From the NCBI GenBank assembly GCA_017939795.1, contig JAGBAA010000112.1, positions 22,933 through 86,932 on the forward strand: DNA of 64,000 nt. The letters run 5' to 3'. The translations under genes were made by a program, and so were the position numbers. Positions 8,144-17,972 of the stretch are shown here, piece after piece. Within the stretch, counting starts at the first letter, position 1. Each line of letters opens with the position of its first letter. This stretch comes from Thermoguttaceae bacterium (GTDB taxonomy: Bacteria > Planctomycetota > Planctomycetia > Pirellulales > Thermoguttaceae). The notes beneath the pieces were generated by a model that was not told the origin of the DNA, did no database searches, and saw only the letters and a program-made list of their open reading frames with translations.

Positions 8144-10390
8144 CTAATCCTCCAGCCCCATTTTTTCAACCGGAAGGATCTGGTATTTCGGCACGAGTTT
8201 CCGGATCTCCTGCTGGAGAGTACGGAATCGGTCTTTCTCCAACTCACCGAGCGGGATCTGCTCATCGCGGAAGGCGGCACGCACCGATCCGTCCGGATTC
8301 AGCGGGAAAAGTTCCTGCTGGGACGCCGGGGCATTGAAAACATAATTCTCCGTAAAATCGATTCGATGCAGCGACGTTTCCCGGACCGTATTATGCATCT
8401 GGATCCACTGGGAACTTCCGACCGAAATATTCCCGCGCACCGTATTGTGAAGCGGCAGTTTCGGATCATCCTGCATGACGTTCAGAAGGAACGGATAGCG
8501 TTCTTTCCACGGAGACTGATCGTAGTTCATTTCCTCGATCTTTGCGAGAAGATCCCATCCGTTTTTGAACCCCTCACCCGGTTTCGCACGGCGCAGCCCG
8601 CGGTCATCAAAATGCACGGATGCGGTGCATTCGATGAACAGATTGTTCAGGATCTTATTGTATCGTCCTCCGCCGACAAACGCAGCCCAGCCGGCACGGT
8701 AGAACAGATTGTTCCGCACGGTGTCGCCGCTGTCGCAGTCATCGAGATAGACTCCCATGACCATGATGCTCTCTTTCAGAGGCTCGTAATCCGGCGAAAG
8801 CCCCTGCGCTTTCTGCCAATCCACGCCGGCCTGTCCAAAATGATGGAAGTAGTTGAACTGGATGACGTTTCCCAGTGATCCCCAGTCGCGCCCGGTATAC
8901 ATTCCGCCGCCGTCGCCGCTTTCCATCATCGCGCTGTGGACTTCATTGAACTCAAAAAGATGCTCATTCCCACCGTAGCAGATGCAGATATACGGGGAAT
9001 CGTGCAGCAGATTATGCGCAATATAGCATCCGCAGCCGCCAAAGTACAGACAGTAGCCGCCGGAGGTACGCTGCAGGCGTCCGGAATGATGCAGATGGCA
9101 GTTCGTTACGAAATTCTCGCACTTTTCAAGCGTCTTGCGGTCCCCGCCCATGAGCGAAACGCACGCACGTCCGGCATTGAAGACTTCCGAGTACGCCAAC
9201 CCGCTGCGTTTCCCGCCGCCGATGTGGACACCGTCGTTCGTCGTATTAAAAACACGGACATTTTTGATGATCGAGTCTTCACAGTTGCGCAGCGCAAGTG
9301 CAGGTCCGAGAGAACATTTGGCCTGAATGCCGTCGAGGATGAAATGTTTCGCATCCCAGACTTCAAACATCGTCTTCTTCTGAACGGAAAGCACCACATC
9401 GGAGAGATCCCCGTCTTTCGGATAAAAGTACAGGACGTTCTTTTCCACATCGATGTACCATTCCCCCGGCACATCCAGTTCTTCCAGAAGATTGAGAGCA
9501 AAATATCGCCGTTTCGCCGTGTGCCACGCACTATGATTGCCGACTCCGTAGCGGGAGTTCACTTCTGTCGTGAACTGTTTCTTCTCCGTATCGATCGCCC
9601 CCAGCTTGATCGTTTCCGCAAACCAGTCATGGCACCAGAATCCCATGAGCCAGATCCCTTTGGAGACATCCCAGCGTTTCGGCTCTTCTTCCGAAAATTC
9701 AAAGACGGCTGGACGCACGCCGAACTCCCACTCATCTTTCGTTCGGTCCACCGGCGCAACGCCGCGGTCGACGACTTTCGGGATCTCAAGCCAGCCCTGA
9801 TTCGGAAAACGTGCGATCTGCATCGCTTTCTCATTAGAGAAAAGTTCCACGGACGGCCACGTCTGAAATTTCTGCGGCAAAGGCTCGATCCCGGAGATCC
9901 CGACTGTCGAAAGATCAAACTCCCAGACCTTATCCCGGACATCCTCTTTCAAACGCGCTAAAACCGACGGTTCACTGACTTTCCGAAAACCATCCTGCCT
10001 CAATGGACTTCCGCCAACCAAAAGCGCACCAGCTTTCGAAGCTCGATAAACCATCGGAGCCTGCGCACTTTCGCCGGAATCTTCGGCCGTGAACGTCAGA
10101 TTTTTTTCCGGATAAGAGAACGTACCGGTCAGCTCAACGACGAAACCGTTCTCCGGATACGCCTGAGTTTTTCGCAGTTCACGGATCGTGTCCCGTGCCT
10201 TTTCGATCGTCGCCCACGGCGCAGAAACGCTTCCATTCCCGCTCTCATCGCTGCCGGTTTCAGAATTCACATAAAAGCACTGCTGCGCCTGCACGGCAAC
10301 TGCCCCAATGCCCAGAAAAACAACAGCCAGGACCATGGATCGAAATGGCCGCGAAAAAATACGAAACAGGTGGGAGGATCGAATACTCAT
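8144..10390 (-). CDS. secreted right-handed parallel beta-helix protein
   Basis: 748 residues from the ATG at 10390, which has AAGGA upstream; the start 27 bases earlier is less likely. A signal peptide (LAVVFLGIGAVAVQAQ) is cleaved near residue 37. The mature protein begins with the DUF1565-type signature CFYVNSETGSDESGNGS, followed by the lead-in APWATIEKARDTIREL seen in surface polysaccharide-degrading beta-helix proteins. From about residue 330 onward, many short Asn/Gly turns (NCEDSIIKNVRVFN, DTVRNNLFYRAG and similar) mark the coils. Such proteins are usually polysaccharide lyases or glycosidases; no catalytic residues are claimed. It lies downstream of the HAD phosphatase gene on the same strand. 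Confidence 0.87.
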   Translation of the reverse strand: MSIRSSHLFRIFSRPFRSMVLAVVFLGIGAVAVQAQQCFYVNSETGSDESGNGSVSAPWATIEKARDTIRELRKTQAYPENGFVVELTGTFSYPEKNLTFTAEDSGESAQAPMVYRASKAGALLVGGSPLRQDGFRKVSEPSVLARLKEDVRDKVWEFDLSTVGISGIEPLPQKFQTWPSVELFSNEKAMQIARFPNQGWLEIPKVVDRGVAPVDRTKDEWEFGVRPAVFEFSEEEPKRWDVSKGIWLMGFWCHDWFAETIKLGAIDTEKKQFTTEVNSRYGVGNHSAWHTAKRRYFALNLLEELDVPGEWYIDVEKNVLYFYPKDGDLSDVVLSVQKKTMFEVWDAKHFILDGIQAKCSLGPALALRNCEDSIIKNVRVFNTTNDGVHIGGGKRSGLAYSEVFNAGRACVSLMGGDRKTLEKCENFVTNCHLHHSGRLQRTSGGYCLYFGGCGCYIAHNLLHDSPYICICYGGNEHLFEFNEVHSAMMESGDGGGMYTGRDWGSLGNVIQFNYFHHFGQAGVDWQKAQGLSPDYEPLKESIMVMGVYLDDCDSGDTVRNNLFYRAGWAAFVGGGRYNKILNNLFIECTASVHFDDRGLRRAKPGEGFKNGWDLLAKIEEMNYDQSPWKERYPFLLNVMQDDPKLPLHNTVRGNISVGSSQWIQMHNTVRETSLHRIDFTENYVFNAPASQQELFPLNPDGSVRAAFRDEQIPLGELEKDRFRTLQQEIRKLVPKYQILPVEKMGLED

Positions 10391-10516
10391 GACGGATTCC
10401 TTGCGCAAAAGGATCAAAATTTCAGGAATGGTACACAGCCTGACTCAGTGCCAGAATTGCCGTTTCTTATATTTTACCCGAAAAAGAGATTTTACGCAAG
10501 GTCTTCTTGAACGATT

Positions 10517-11224
10517 TCAGGAACGAAGTTCCTCCAGGATCCGGAAGATCTCTGCATCATTCAAATGCTCCAGACGGCAGTTGACCATCGAGAAATCATG
10601 ATGCCGACTGTGTTCTCCAGGGACTGCCGTCACGAAAGCCCCCGCATTCGCTCCCGCAAGGCAGCCGTTTCGACTGTCTTCCAAAACCATCATATTTTCC
10701 GGCGCAACACCGAAACGGGACGCTGCCTTCAGGTAAATCTCCGGTTCCGGTTTGCTGTGCGTGACGTCTTCCGACGTAATGATGAAATCAAAACGTGTCT
10801 CCAAACCATGGATCGGCAGCATTTGGGAGACGAGCTCCCGACAGCTGCTCGTACAGATCGCGTGGGGGATCTCATGCCCGTCCAGATAGTCCAGCAGCTC
10901 CATGAGTCCCGGCATCGGCTGAAGATACTCCGGCATGATCGAAAGAAAGATCTGATTCGAACGTTTCTGAAGTTCCTGCCAGGTGACCGGAAGCTGATGC
11001 CATGCGATCATTTTCTCAAACGCACTCTGCGGCGTACAGCCCATGAGCTGGTCGCTGAGTTCATGCGTATACTGAAATCCGAACTCTGCAAGAAGCCGTG
11101 TCCCTGTTTCGAAATAAACGTCCTCAGAATTAAAAATCAGGCCGTCCATATCGAAAGCAACGGCCTGAATCCTGAAAATTTCACGGTTTGTTTTCATTTT
11201 TAGAAAATCATGAATTGGAAACAC
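10517..11224 (-). CDS. HAD-superfamily hydrolase, beta-phosphoglucomutase-like
   Basis: 235 residues if it starts at the GTG at 11224, whose G is the last base of the TAG stop of the upstream gene (TAGTG overlap, typical of translational coupling). An ATG at 11197 is the alternative, but it has no ribosome site. Motif I is AFDMDGLIFNSED, motif II ICTSSCREL, the motif III lysine is in SKPEPEIYLKAA, and motif IV is VLEDSRNGCLAGANAG. The helical cap after motif I fits the C1-cap phosphoglucomutase/phosphatase subgroup. The substrate is not known. Confidence 0.87.
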   Translation of the reverse strand: MFPIHDFLKMKTNREIFRIQAVAFDMDGLIFNSEDVYFETGTRLLAEFGFQYTHELSDQLMGCTPQSAFEKMIAWHQLPVTWQELQKRSNQIFLSIMPEYLQPMPGLMELLDYLDGHEIPHAICTSSCRELVSQMLPIHGLETRFDFIITSEDVTHSKPEPEIYLKAASRFGVAPENMMVLEDSRNGCLAGANAGAFVTAVPGEHSRHHDFSMVNCRLEHLNDAEIFRILEELRS

Positions 11225-12174
11225 TACTCCACAGGTTTTGCCGACGGACGGCGAAGACGTGCATTGATGGAATCCTGGTATCCGGCCTTCTTCCGTTCCA
11301 GTTCCGCTACCCGCGCGGCAAGTGCCTGATTCGCACTCTGCATGGCACTGCTTTCCTGCTCGTAATTGGAGTAGACCTTCGCAAGATGGTTCTTGTTCTC
11401 GCCGTTGAGCACCTTGGCGATCGGCTCCAAAGCATACTCGCCGACTTCCGCCCCTTTTCCGATCAACGCCGTCATGTATTCCATCTGCTTCTTCTGCTTG
11501 GCGATAAAGTCCTGAAGGATGTACTCCTGTTCGATATAGTACCGGATCTCGGCATCAAACGGAATGTAGTCTTCATTTTCGCTGCTGACTTCCGCTTTAT
11601 CGATCGGCATATTGAAGAAAAGCGTCCACGGCTCCATGCTGCGGTCAGAGAGAAGCTGGGTAAGGCGGTCGTTCTTCTCATACGCGACCCGCGCCGGCTC
11701 GATCGCCGCATACGGCTGGGCAGTATCGCCGTCCACCCCGAACTTCCGGACCGTGAACCGGCCGAGGTACTCCATCTTGTCCGCATCATTCTTGGATGCA
11801 CGGAACGCAAAGAGCGGCGTATTGATCGGAAGCTGAACTTCCGTCAACCCCGGAATAAAGACCTGGAACATCCGGTCCGAAGAGAACGTACTGCGGACCC
11901 GGCAGTCACGATAGACCGGCCCGCGAAGATCCTGAAGCGCGCGCAGGTACTTTTCCTGTTCGAAAATGGAACGAACGTACCCTTCGGTGGCCGGAAGTCC
12001 TTTACCGACTTCGTAGACACGGAGTTCTTCCTGCAGGGATTCAAGCTGTTTGGCCTGTTTCTTCTCTTCTCCGCGCCAGACACTATGCGTTTTCAGCGTA
12101 ATGGCAGAAAAGTAAAAGCATACGCCGACTGCAATGACGATCAGACCAATCAGGATTTTATTTGTCAGGCACAT
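11224..12174 (-). CDS. membrane-anchored coiled-coil protein of unknown function
   Basis: 316 residues. One N-terminal membrane segment (KILIGLIVIAVGVCFYFSA) leads into a charged coiled coil (EEKKQAKQLESLQEELRVYE), a mainly beta middle part (about 80-190) and a second coiled coil at the C-terminus (QSANQALAARVAELERKKAG). The start at 12174 has GGAGG at a good distance. A consensus-like promoter lies at 12269-12296. The last base of its stop codon is the first base of the HAD gene start. I do not recognise a family; the layout suggests a periplasmic domain on a membrane stalk. Confidence 0.82.
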   Translation of the reverse strand: MCLTNKILIGLIVIAVGVCFYFSAITLKTHSVWRGEEKKQAKQLESLQEELRVYEVGKGLPATEGYVRSIFEQEKYLRALQDLRGPVYRDCRVRSTFSSDRMFQVFIPGLTEVQLPINTPLFAFRASKNDADKMEYLGRFTVRKFGVDGDTAQPYAAIEPARVAYEKNDRLTQLLSDRSMEPWTLFFNMPIDKAEVSSENEDYIPFDAEIRYYIEQEYILQDFIAKQKKQMEYMTALIGKGAEVGEYALEPIAKVLNGENKNHLAKVYSNYEQESSAMQSANQALAARVAELERKKAGYQDSINARLRRPSAKPVE

Positions 12175-12268
12175 ACCGCCTCCATTTACCGCGATTTCGT
12201 GTCGGACCTGTCCAGAGGAAAATAAAAGGATCCCCGACCAGGCCTCAAAGAACTTACGTTACGTTTCC

Positions 12269-12296
12269 AGTATACTCCACGGGTACACTCTGTCAA
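12269..12296 (-). promoter_or_regulatory. promoter of the coiled-coil/HAD gene pair
   Basis: Minus strand: TTGACA (12296-12291), 16 bases, TATACT (12274-12269). This is one of the closest matches to the sigma-70 consensus in the window. Confidence 0.82.
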
Positions 12297-12566
12297 GTAT
12301 GATTTTCGGTTTTTCCTCATGAATTCTGAGAGATTTTTAAAACCCTCCATTTATTCCGCACAATCGATCCATTCCAAACATTAAACAGAGAAAATAAAAG
12401 CCAGGACCGTCCTGCCCCCAATGGAAGAAATTGCCGACTCAACGGAAGGATCTGAAGGATCAGCCCCGCAGTGAACGCAAAGGACACAGAGAGGATCTTG
12501 AATTTTCTCTCTGCGTCCTTTTGGTATTCCCTCTCGGCAGTTTGCCGAACCGGAAAGATCTTCCGA
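12297..12566. other. intergenic region downstream of bamA
   Basis: No gene is visible. The only structure is the inverted repeat at 12479-12521, described separately. Confidence 0.6.
12479..12521 (-). terminator. terminator-like inverted repeat after bamA
   Basis: AAAGGAC-A-CAGAGAG (12479-12493) pairs with CTCTCTG-C-GTCCTTT (12507-12521), 14 bp with one mismatch. The T run is short on both strands, so termination is probable but not certain. The bamA stop lies 45 bases away. Confidence 0.6.
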
Positions 12567-15500
12567 TCACCGCTGGAGTCCCATGCGGAAACTGAAGAGT
12601 TCCTTCTCGTCGCCGTCTTCCCGGACAAGCGGGACCGCGAAGTCAAGTGCCATGGGTGCGGGACCAAGTGCCGGCATGGAGATTCGGAAACCAGCTCCGA
12701 TGGCGACGCGGTAGTCGTCATCCCAGCTGTCGATCCTCGATTCGACCGTACCCGTGTCGCAGAAAAGGACTCCGCGGATGGAATCGTCTGCCGTGATCGG
12801 GAAAAGGTACTCCAGCGAGGCCAGGATCATCATGTTGCCGCCGACTGCGTACCCGTTTTCAAGCGGCGAAACTCCGCGATACTCGAAACCGCGGATCGTC
12901 GAGGAACCGCCGGCAAAGTACGATTCGTAGATCGGCGTATCGTCTCCTGTCCAGGAGAATGAAGACGTGAAACTCAGCACGTGACGCCCCGACATATCGG
13001 CACGCTCGTAAAGGAGCCAGTACTTCTTGAACTGTGCGTTGAATCGCGGGTAGCTCCAGGTTCCAACGACCTGCTCGAATTCGATGGACGCATAGTATCC
13101 TTCCGTCGCGAGGAATGAACTGTCTCGGCGGTCCTGCACCAGCCGGAAACTGAAACCGAACAGGCTGGAATGGCCAAGGGCATTCTCCAGACGGGAAGGT
13201 GTCGGACGCACCGGATCGTCAAGGTAAACATCAAAACCGCGGAATCCGAAATACGCACGCATATCGTGAGTCAGTGCACGGCTGAACGTGATGCTTCCGC
13301 CGACGCGCCGTTCATCCCAGTATTTATAGTTGCGCTCATAGTACATCGCGCTCGTGCCAAGACCGATCTGCGTATTAAACAGGTAGGGTTCGTCAAAACT
13401 CACGGCATACCGGGAAACTTCCGTACCTGGCATCAATTCCATACGGAAATGCTGTCCGCGTCCGCGCCACACCGTGTTATTTTTGATGTCGCTCCAACTC
13501 TTCGGCCAACGGCGGATGTCGAAGTTCTGCTCATCCACCACCACAGAGCCGACCAGACCGGAGTCGGAACTCACGCCTACGGAGAACATGATGCGCCCGG
13601 TCGTCGTTTCTTCTGCACTCGCAGTGATCGGAAGGCTCTGACGCTGCCAATCCCCCAGAGAGTAACCGGCTGCCGGAGTGTCGCCAATGACCGGAGTGAA
13701 CGGCGTTTCATCCGGATTCGAGATCCCCGGCTGCGGAGGCGGCGCCATCGCCTGTCCTGTACGCGGATTGATGGATTCGATCTGTGCCGCCGGTGCGGAT
13801 TCCGCGAGTTCCGAAGAAGCCCACGACGGATGCGCTGACGGGGACGCACTTTCCGGACTGTTTCCGCGAACGGCCATGGACTCGCCGGAGCCAAGTTCTG
13901 AAGAATGGATGGTCTGTCCTGACGCATAGTCCGCATTCAAAAGCGGCTCGTTCATTCCGGAAGAACTCTCCGTTTCTTCGGAAACCGGGATCTGCTGGAG
14001 AGGCACATTTCCGGAAACCGCAGTATTCAGAAGATCCGCAGACCGCGCATCCCCTTCCGGTGCATAGCGTACTTCATGCCGATATTTTGCGGGACGGTTC
14101 CGGACCTGAACGGGAGAATTTCCGTAAGCCGGATCGTCATTCGTTACGCATACTTCGCCGCTGAGAAGAAGATCCGCCTCTTCTTCAGGAAATTCGTACG
14201 TACGGAAAACTTTTCCGCTTTCCCGGTCGACCAGTTCCATGCACCAGACCGTTTCCATGGCAGGAACGTCTGAAACGGCATCCGCTCCCGCAGTATCTTC
14301 CGAAAGAGAGTGCGAAACCGCGTTTCCGTCTGCGTTTCCGTCTGCGTTTTCGGTAAGATCTCCAGCTGCGTTTCCTTCGCTGTTTTCCGAACCCGCATTC
14401 TCTTCAACCGGACGCAGGACCGTATGGATATTGACGTCCATGAACGTCTCATTGTCCTGAAGCTGGAATGATTCGTCCACGTCCGCGATGGTCGTTTTGA
14501 GGACTTTTTGAGTCCGTTCTCCCGAAAGTGCAGCACGGCCTGCACCGCCGCCAAGGCTCGCAGCTCCGGCACTGGAGGAAGTTCCGGCAGAAGAGGTACT
14601 TCCAGCCGATGCGCTTCCAGCTCCCCGTCCCTGCGCCGATTCAGATACGCCGACAGCTCCGGCATTGGAACCGACCTGCGCGGCAATTTCAGCTTCTTCC
14701 GCAAGTTCCGGCGGAGAGTAGATGATCTTCGGCATCTGCCCCTGCGCGGGATCAACGGCAAAAAGCTGCGAGGACTTCAGACGGCGTTCCGACTGCTGAA
14801 GCTCGTAAACGTTGACCAGATCCCCCGGTTTTACGGAAAGACGGTTGAGGACCGTCGAGATCTGCGTGTGCGGGAACTCGCCCTCAATGACCACGTTCAC
14901 GCGTCCGACCCGGTACGTTTTCCCTTCCTTGATCGAGAACACGATGTCGCACTGTCCGGGATCGTCGAGCATTTTCATCTCGGCATTGATGTCGGCAAAT
15001 ACGTACCCCTGACGTCCGTAGCGTTTCCGAACGCGCATGATGCTCATGTCGAGGCGGTCTTTATTGAAGGGCTTTCCTTCTTCGATCTTCATGTCTTCCG
15101 CCAGCGCGGCAGCATCAAACTGCTCGTTTCCAACGTATCGGATCTCCCGAATGTGCGCCTGCGGGCCTTCTTCGATGACGAAGGTCACGTCATTCCATCC
15201 AGAATCGCTCGTACGCTTGACCCGGCGTCCGATCCGCGCGTAAAAGAATCCCAGCCGGCGATAGTAGTCTTCCAGCTTCCGGATGTCTTCCTGAAGCGTT
15301 TCGTCCCGCAGTTCGCCTTTGAAGATCCAAAGGAAACCGGGTTTGCTCTGCACGACGGTCTTCAGACGCGCATCCGACGCGATCGTGTTGCCGATGAACT
15401 CCGTCTTGCCGATACGGAGTTTCGGTCCGGGATTAATGAGGTAAATGACGCCGGGGTCACCGACTTTGTCGCCCTGGATCGTTTTGATCGAAGCACGTGC

Positions 15501-16535
15501 GTAGCCGCGGAAATGGTAGAATGTCTCCAGCTTCTTGCGTCCCTCTTCCACATCGTACGGACTGAACGGCCGGCCGGGGACCAGACCGCACTCGTTCTCC
15601 AGAAGACCAATGCGGATGGGACCGTTTCCCTGAAAGCGCAGGTAGCGCATGACCGGACGCTCTTCCACCTTGAAGATCACCACGACGCCGTCATCGACCG
15701 AGCGAATGTACGGCTCCACGAGCGTGAAGAGACGCGACTGATTCAGACGCAGAATGTCGTCGTCCAGGTTCGCAGATTTAAACGTATGGCTCGGCCGCAT
15801 ATGAATCTGCTGAAGGATCTTTTCGGTCGAATGGCGTGAGTTTCCAATGATCTGCACATCGCGGACGATCTTCCCCTCATGTTCCCGCCCCTGGGTCATT
15901 CGGGAATCTTCCGGCACATTCGCTGATCCGGCTGCCGTAATTTCCGCACCGGCATTGACGCCGTTTTTCGCACTGTCTGCCGTACTTCCGCTCGAAATAC
16001 CGGAAGTTTCCGCAGAAGACGCCCCTGGAAGCTCCGGCTCTTTCGCTTCGGAACCATTCAGGACCGACTCAGCATCCGCGCCCAGCGGCGCATTGATCGG
16101 CGCAATATCCATCGCCCCGGCTTCCGGAAGCGGCAGTTCGGCACGATCCCCTCCCGCAGTCAGTTCATCGCTTCCCGGCGAATTACTGTTTCGGGCACTC
16201 AAAAGATCTCCAGGCGTTGAGGGAAGCTCAGCATTCTGCGTTCCTGCATTCTGCGTTCCTGCATTCTGTGTTCCTGCCTGCGGCGGATTCGAAGACACTG
16301 CGGCGTTTGAGAAATTCCCGTCCGGCTCAAAAGTTCCGGGAAGAATATTCGCAGCATTCTCATTTACGTAAAAGTCTGACGGCGTTCCGGGAGCTGCCCA
16401 CAATTCGGCAGGTAAAAATTGAACCAGCAGGAATCCCCATCCTGCCAGAAGGCAAGAAAATCCGTACCGCGCAAACGCCTGACGACGGTGCGGAACTGCC
16501 TTTTTCTGAATTTCCTGATCGTGCGCTCGTACCAT
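12567..16535 (-). CDS. bamA: BamA/Omp85-family outer-membrane assembly protein with a long insert
   Basis: 1322 residues, against about 800 in typical BamA. A signal sequence ends near AELWAAPG (about residue 50). Residues 50-215 are low complexity, with AGTQN repeats. POTRA domains run from about 220 (VRDVQIIGNSRHSTEKIL) to 600. A Ser/Ala/Glu-rich insert then covers about 600-970, interrupting the last POTRA or linker region; it carries two more structured islands (near ADVDESFQLQDNETFMDVNI and VWCMELVDRESGKVFRTYEF). The 16-strand barrel starts at about 976 (GRIMFSVGVSSDSGLVGS). The conserved loop-6 motif is present as STIRGFEYRG. The terminal residues are FSFRMGLQR rather than ending in an aromatic. 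It inserts beta-barrel proteins into the outer membrane. Start and promoter are inferred from spacing only. Confidence 0.93.
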   Translation of the reverse strand: MVRAHDQEIQKKAVPHRRQAFARYGFSCLLAGWGFLLVQFLPAELWAAPGTPSDFYVNENAANILPGTFEPDGNFSNAAVSSNPPQAGTQNAGTQNAGTQNAELPSTPGDLLSARNSNSPGSDELTAGGDRAELPLPEAGAMDIAPINAPLGADAESVLNGSEAKEPELPGASSAETSGISSGSTADSAKNGVNAGAEITAAGSANVPEDSRMTQGREHEGKIVRDVQIIGNSRHSTEKILQQIHMRPSHTFKSANLDDDILRLNQSRLFTLVEPYIRSVDDGVVVIFKVEERPVMRYLRFQGNGPIRIGLLENECGLVPGRPFSPYDVEEGRKKLETFYHFRGYARASIKTIQGDKVGDPGVIYLINPGPKLRIGKTEFIGNTIASDARLKTVVQSKPGFLWIFKGELRDETLQEDIRKLEDYYRRLGFFYARIGRRVKRTSDSGWNDVTFVIEEGPQAHIREIRYVGNEQFDAAALAEDMKIEEGKPFNKDRLDMSIMRVRKRYGRQGYVFADINAEMKMLDDPGQCDIVFSIKEGKTYRVGRVNVVIEGEFPHTQISTVLNRLSVKPGDLVNVYELQQSERRLKSSQLFAVDPAQGQMPKIIYSPPELAEEAEIAAQVGSNAGAVGVSESAQGRGAGSASAGSTSSAGTSSSAGAASLGGGAGRAALSGERTQKVLKTTIADVDESFQLQDNETFMDVNIHTVLRPVEENAGSENSEGNAAGDLTENADGNADGNAVSHSLSEDTAGADAVSDVPAMETVWCMELVDRESGKVFRTYEFPEEEADLLLSGEVCVTNDDPAYGNSPVQVRNRPAKYRHEVRYAPEGDARSADLLNTAVSGNVPLQQIPVSEETESSSGMNEPLLNADYASGQTIHSSELGSGESMAVRGNSPESASPSAHPSWASSELAESAPAAQIESINPRTGQAMAPPPQPGISNPDETPFTPVIGDTPAAGYSLGDWQRQSLPITASAEETTTGRIMFSVGVSSDSGLVGSVVVDEQNFDIRRWPKSWSDIKNNTVWRGRGQHFRMELMPGTEVSRYAVSFDEPYLFNTQIGLGTSAMYYERNYKYWDERRVGGSITFSRALTHDMRAYFGFRGFDVYLDDPVRPTPSRLENALGHSSLFGFSFRLVQDRRDSSFLATEGYYASIEFEQVVGTWSYPRFNAQFKKYWLLYERADMSGRHVLSFTSSFSWTGDDTPIYESYFAGGSSTIRGFEYRGVSPLENGYAVGGNMMILASLEYLFPITADDSIRGVLFCDTGTVESRIDSWDDDYRVAIGAGFRISMPALGPAPMALDFAVPLVREDGDEKELFSFRMGLQR
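16231..16275 (-). repeat. 15-bp in-frame tandem repeat in bamA
   Basis: Three copies of a 15-bp unit (GCATTCTGCGTTCCT on the plus strand; the third differs by one base) encode the pentapeptide AGTQN three times near residues 87-102 of BamA. Confidence 0.93.
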
Positions 16536-16914
16536 GAACGGTCTCTTCTTTTGGTATTGCGATGAAATTTATGCGAAGGCGGTAAAGTGCTGCCGCCGGA
16601 ATGTTTCTACACGCGCTCTGTATCTGTTCTTGCGTACAGGAAACGCCGTTTATTTTTGCGAGGCTCTGTATTTTTCCTAATTTCACGACCGCGAAACTCT
16701 TTTTCTGCGGCGGGAAATATACACGCTGCCACGATTAATACAAAATTTGACGATTTTCGGCAAGATTAATTTAGGTGAAATTCCACAAATCTCAAAGATT
16801 TTGAGAAAAACCAAAGAAAAAGGCTCAAGTTTTGAGAAAAATTTACCGAAGACACTGTATTTTTATGGTTCCGCCAGCCTCTGCAAAAGTTCGCCCGCAG
16901 TCCCTGATCCTCCC
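16536..16914. other. intergenic region between ftsY and bamA
   Basis: About 380 bases without a supported gene. It holds the bamA leader, the possible bamA promoter (16716-16743) and, at its right end, the ftsY terminator. Confidence 0.6.
16716..16743 (-). promoter_or_regulatory. possible promoter of bamA
   Basis: Minus strand: TTGTAT (16743-16738), 16 bases, TATATT (16721-16716). This leaves a leader of about 175 bases. The -35 box is only a partial match. Confidence 0.5.
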
Positions 16915-16957
16915 ATAAAAAACGGAACTCGCCGCTCCAGGAGAAACGGGAGTTCCG
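16915..16957 (-). terminator. terminator after ftsY
   Basis: CGGAACTC (16923-16930) pairs with GAGTTCCG (16950-16957); on the minus strand six T follow (16917-16922). It is 21 bases beyond the ftsY stop, closing the rho-ribH-nusB-ftsY direction of reading. Confidence 0.85.
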
Positions 16958-16978
16958 ATTCGATGAAAAATTTCAGGC

Positions 16979-17893
16979 TCAGTCCGCAAACATGGCGTCC
17001 ACATACTCATCGGGATCAAACAGAGCCAGATCTTCGGCCTGTTCGCCAACTCCCACGTACTTGACCGGAAGATCGACCTGCTTGCGGATAGCCACCGCAC
17101 AGCCGCCTTTGGCCGTTCCGTCCAGCTTGGCAAGGATCAGACCATTGCAGTGCACACATTCCGTAAAATGCTTTGCCTGACTGATCCCGTTCTGCCCAGT
17201 CGTTGCGTCCAGCACGAGCAGGATCTCATGCGGAGCACCGGGACAGACTTTACCGATGACGCGATGGATCTTTTCCAGTTCGCGCATCAGATTCACCTGA
17301 GTCTGAAGCCGTCCGGCCGTATCGACGATACAGACGTCCGCTTTCTTTGCGACCGCAGTCTCGACGGCATTAAAAGCGACACTCGCAGGATCGCAGCCGG
17401 GTTTCCCCGTGACGATCTCAGCCCCGAGACGCCCGGCCCAAACCGTCAGCTGCTCCACAGCTGCCGCACGGAAAGTATCTGCAGCTCCGAGAACGACGGA
17501 CTTCCCCTGATCGCGAAACATTTTGGTCAGCTTGGCGATGGAGGTCGTTTTTCCGCTTCCGTTGACTCCGCAGACCATAATGACGGTCGTCTCGCCGTCG
17601 CGGAGTTTGACCGGAGCCGCATCCTGGCTCATGATCGATTTCAGCTTCACCTTCACAGAAGCCGTAAGGTCTTCCATGAAAACGACACGCCCGCGAAATT
17701 CTTTTCCGGTCTCCTCCCGGATCTCTTTGGCGGCTTCAACCCCCATGTCGGTTCGGATAAGTGAGGCGAAAAGTTCTTCCAGAAAGGCATCGTCTACCAG
17801 CCGGCCTTCTTTTTTGAAAAGGTCACGAATGTCCGTATTTAAAATTTGCTTCGTCTTTTCCAGACCGCGCTTAATGATTCCGAAAAGTCCCAT
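16979..17893 (-). CDS. ftsY: signal recognition particle receptor FtsY
   Basis: 304 residues from the ATG at 17893, preceded by AAGGAAA; the in-frame extension to 18058 has no family character. The NG domain is complete: G1 GVNGSGKTTSIAKL (about 110-123), DTFRAAAVEQL, G3 DTAGRLQTQVNLM, and G4 LAKLDGTAKGG. The acidic A domain of enterobacterial FtsY is missing, as in many bacteria; the protein begins with the amphipathic helix MGLFGIIKRGLEKTK. It docks SRP-ribosome complexes at the membrane. nusB lies 79 bases upstream and is probably co-transcribed. Confidence 0.96.
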   Translation of the reverse strand: MGLFGIIKRGLEKTKQILNTDIRDLFKKEGRLVDDAFLEELFASLIRTDMGVEAAKEIREETGKEFRGRVVFMEDLTASVKVKLKSIMSQDAAPVKLRDGETTVIMVCGVNGSGKTTSIAKLTKMFRDQGKSVVLGAADTFRAAAVEQLTVWAGRLGAEIVTGKPGCDPASVAFNAVETAVAKKADVCIVDTAGRLQTQVNLMRELEKIHRVIGKVCPGAPHEILLVLDATTGQNGISQAKHFTECVHCNGLILAKLDGTAKGGCAVAIRKQVDLPVKYVGVGEQAEDLALFDPDEYVDAMFAD

Positions 17894-17972
17894 CAGATTT
17901 CCTTTTGAAATGATGAAAATATCTGGTTTCGCCCGCCCCGCTCCAACGGAACATTCGCAAAACCCGAAAAAT

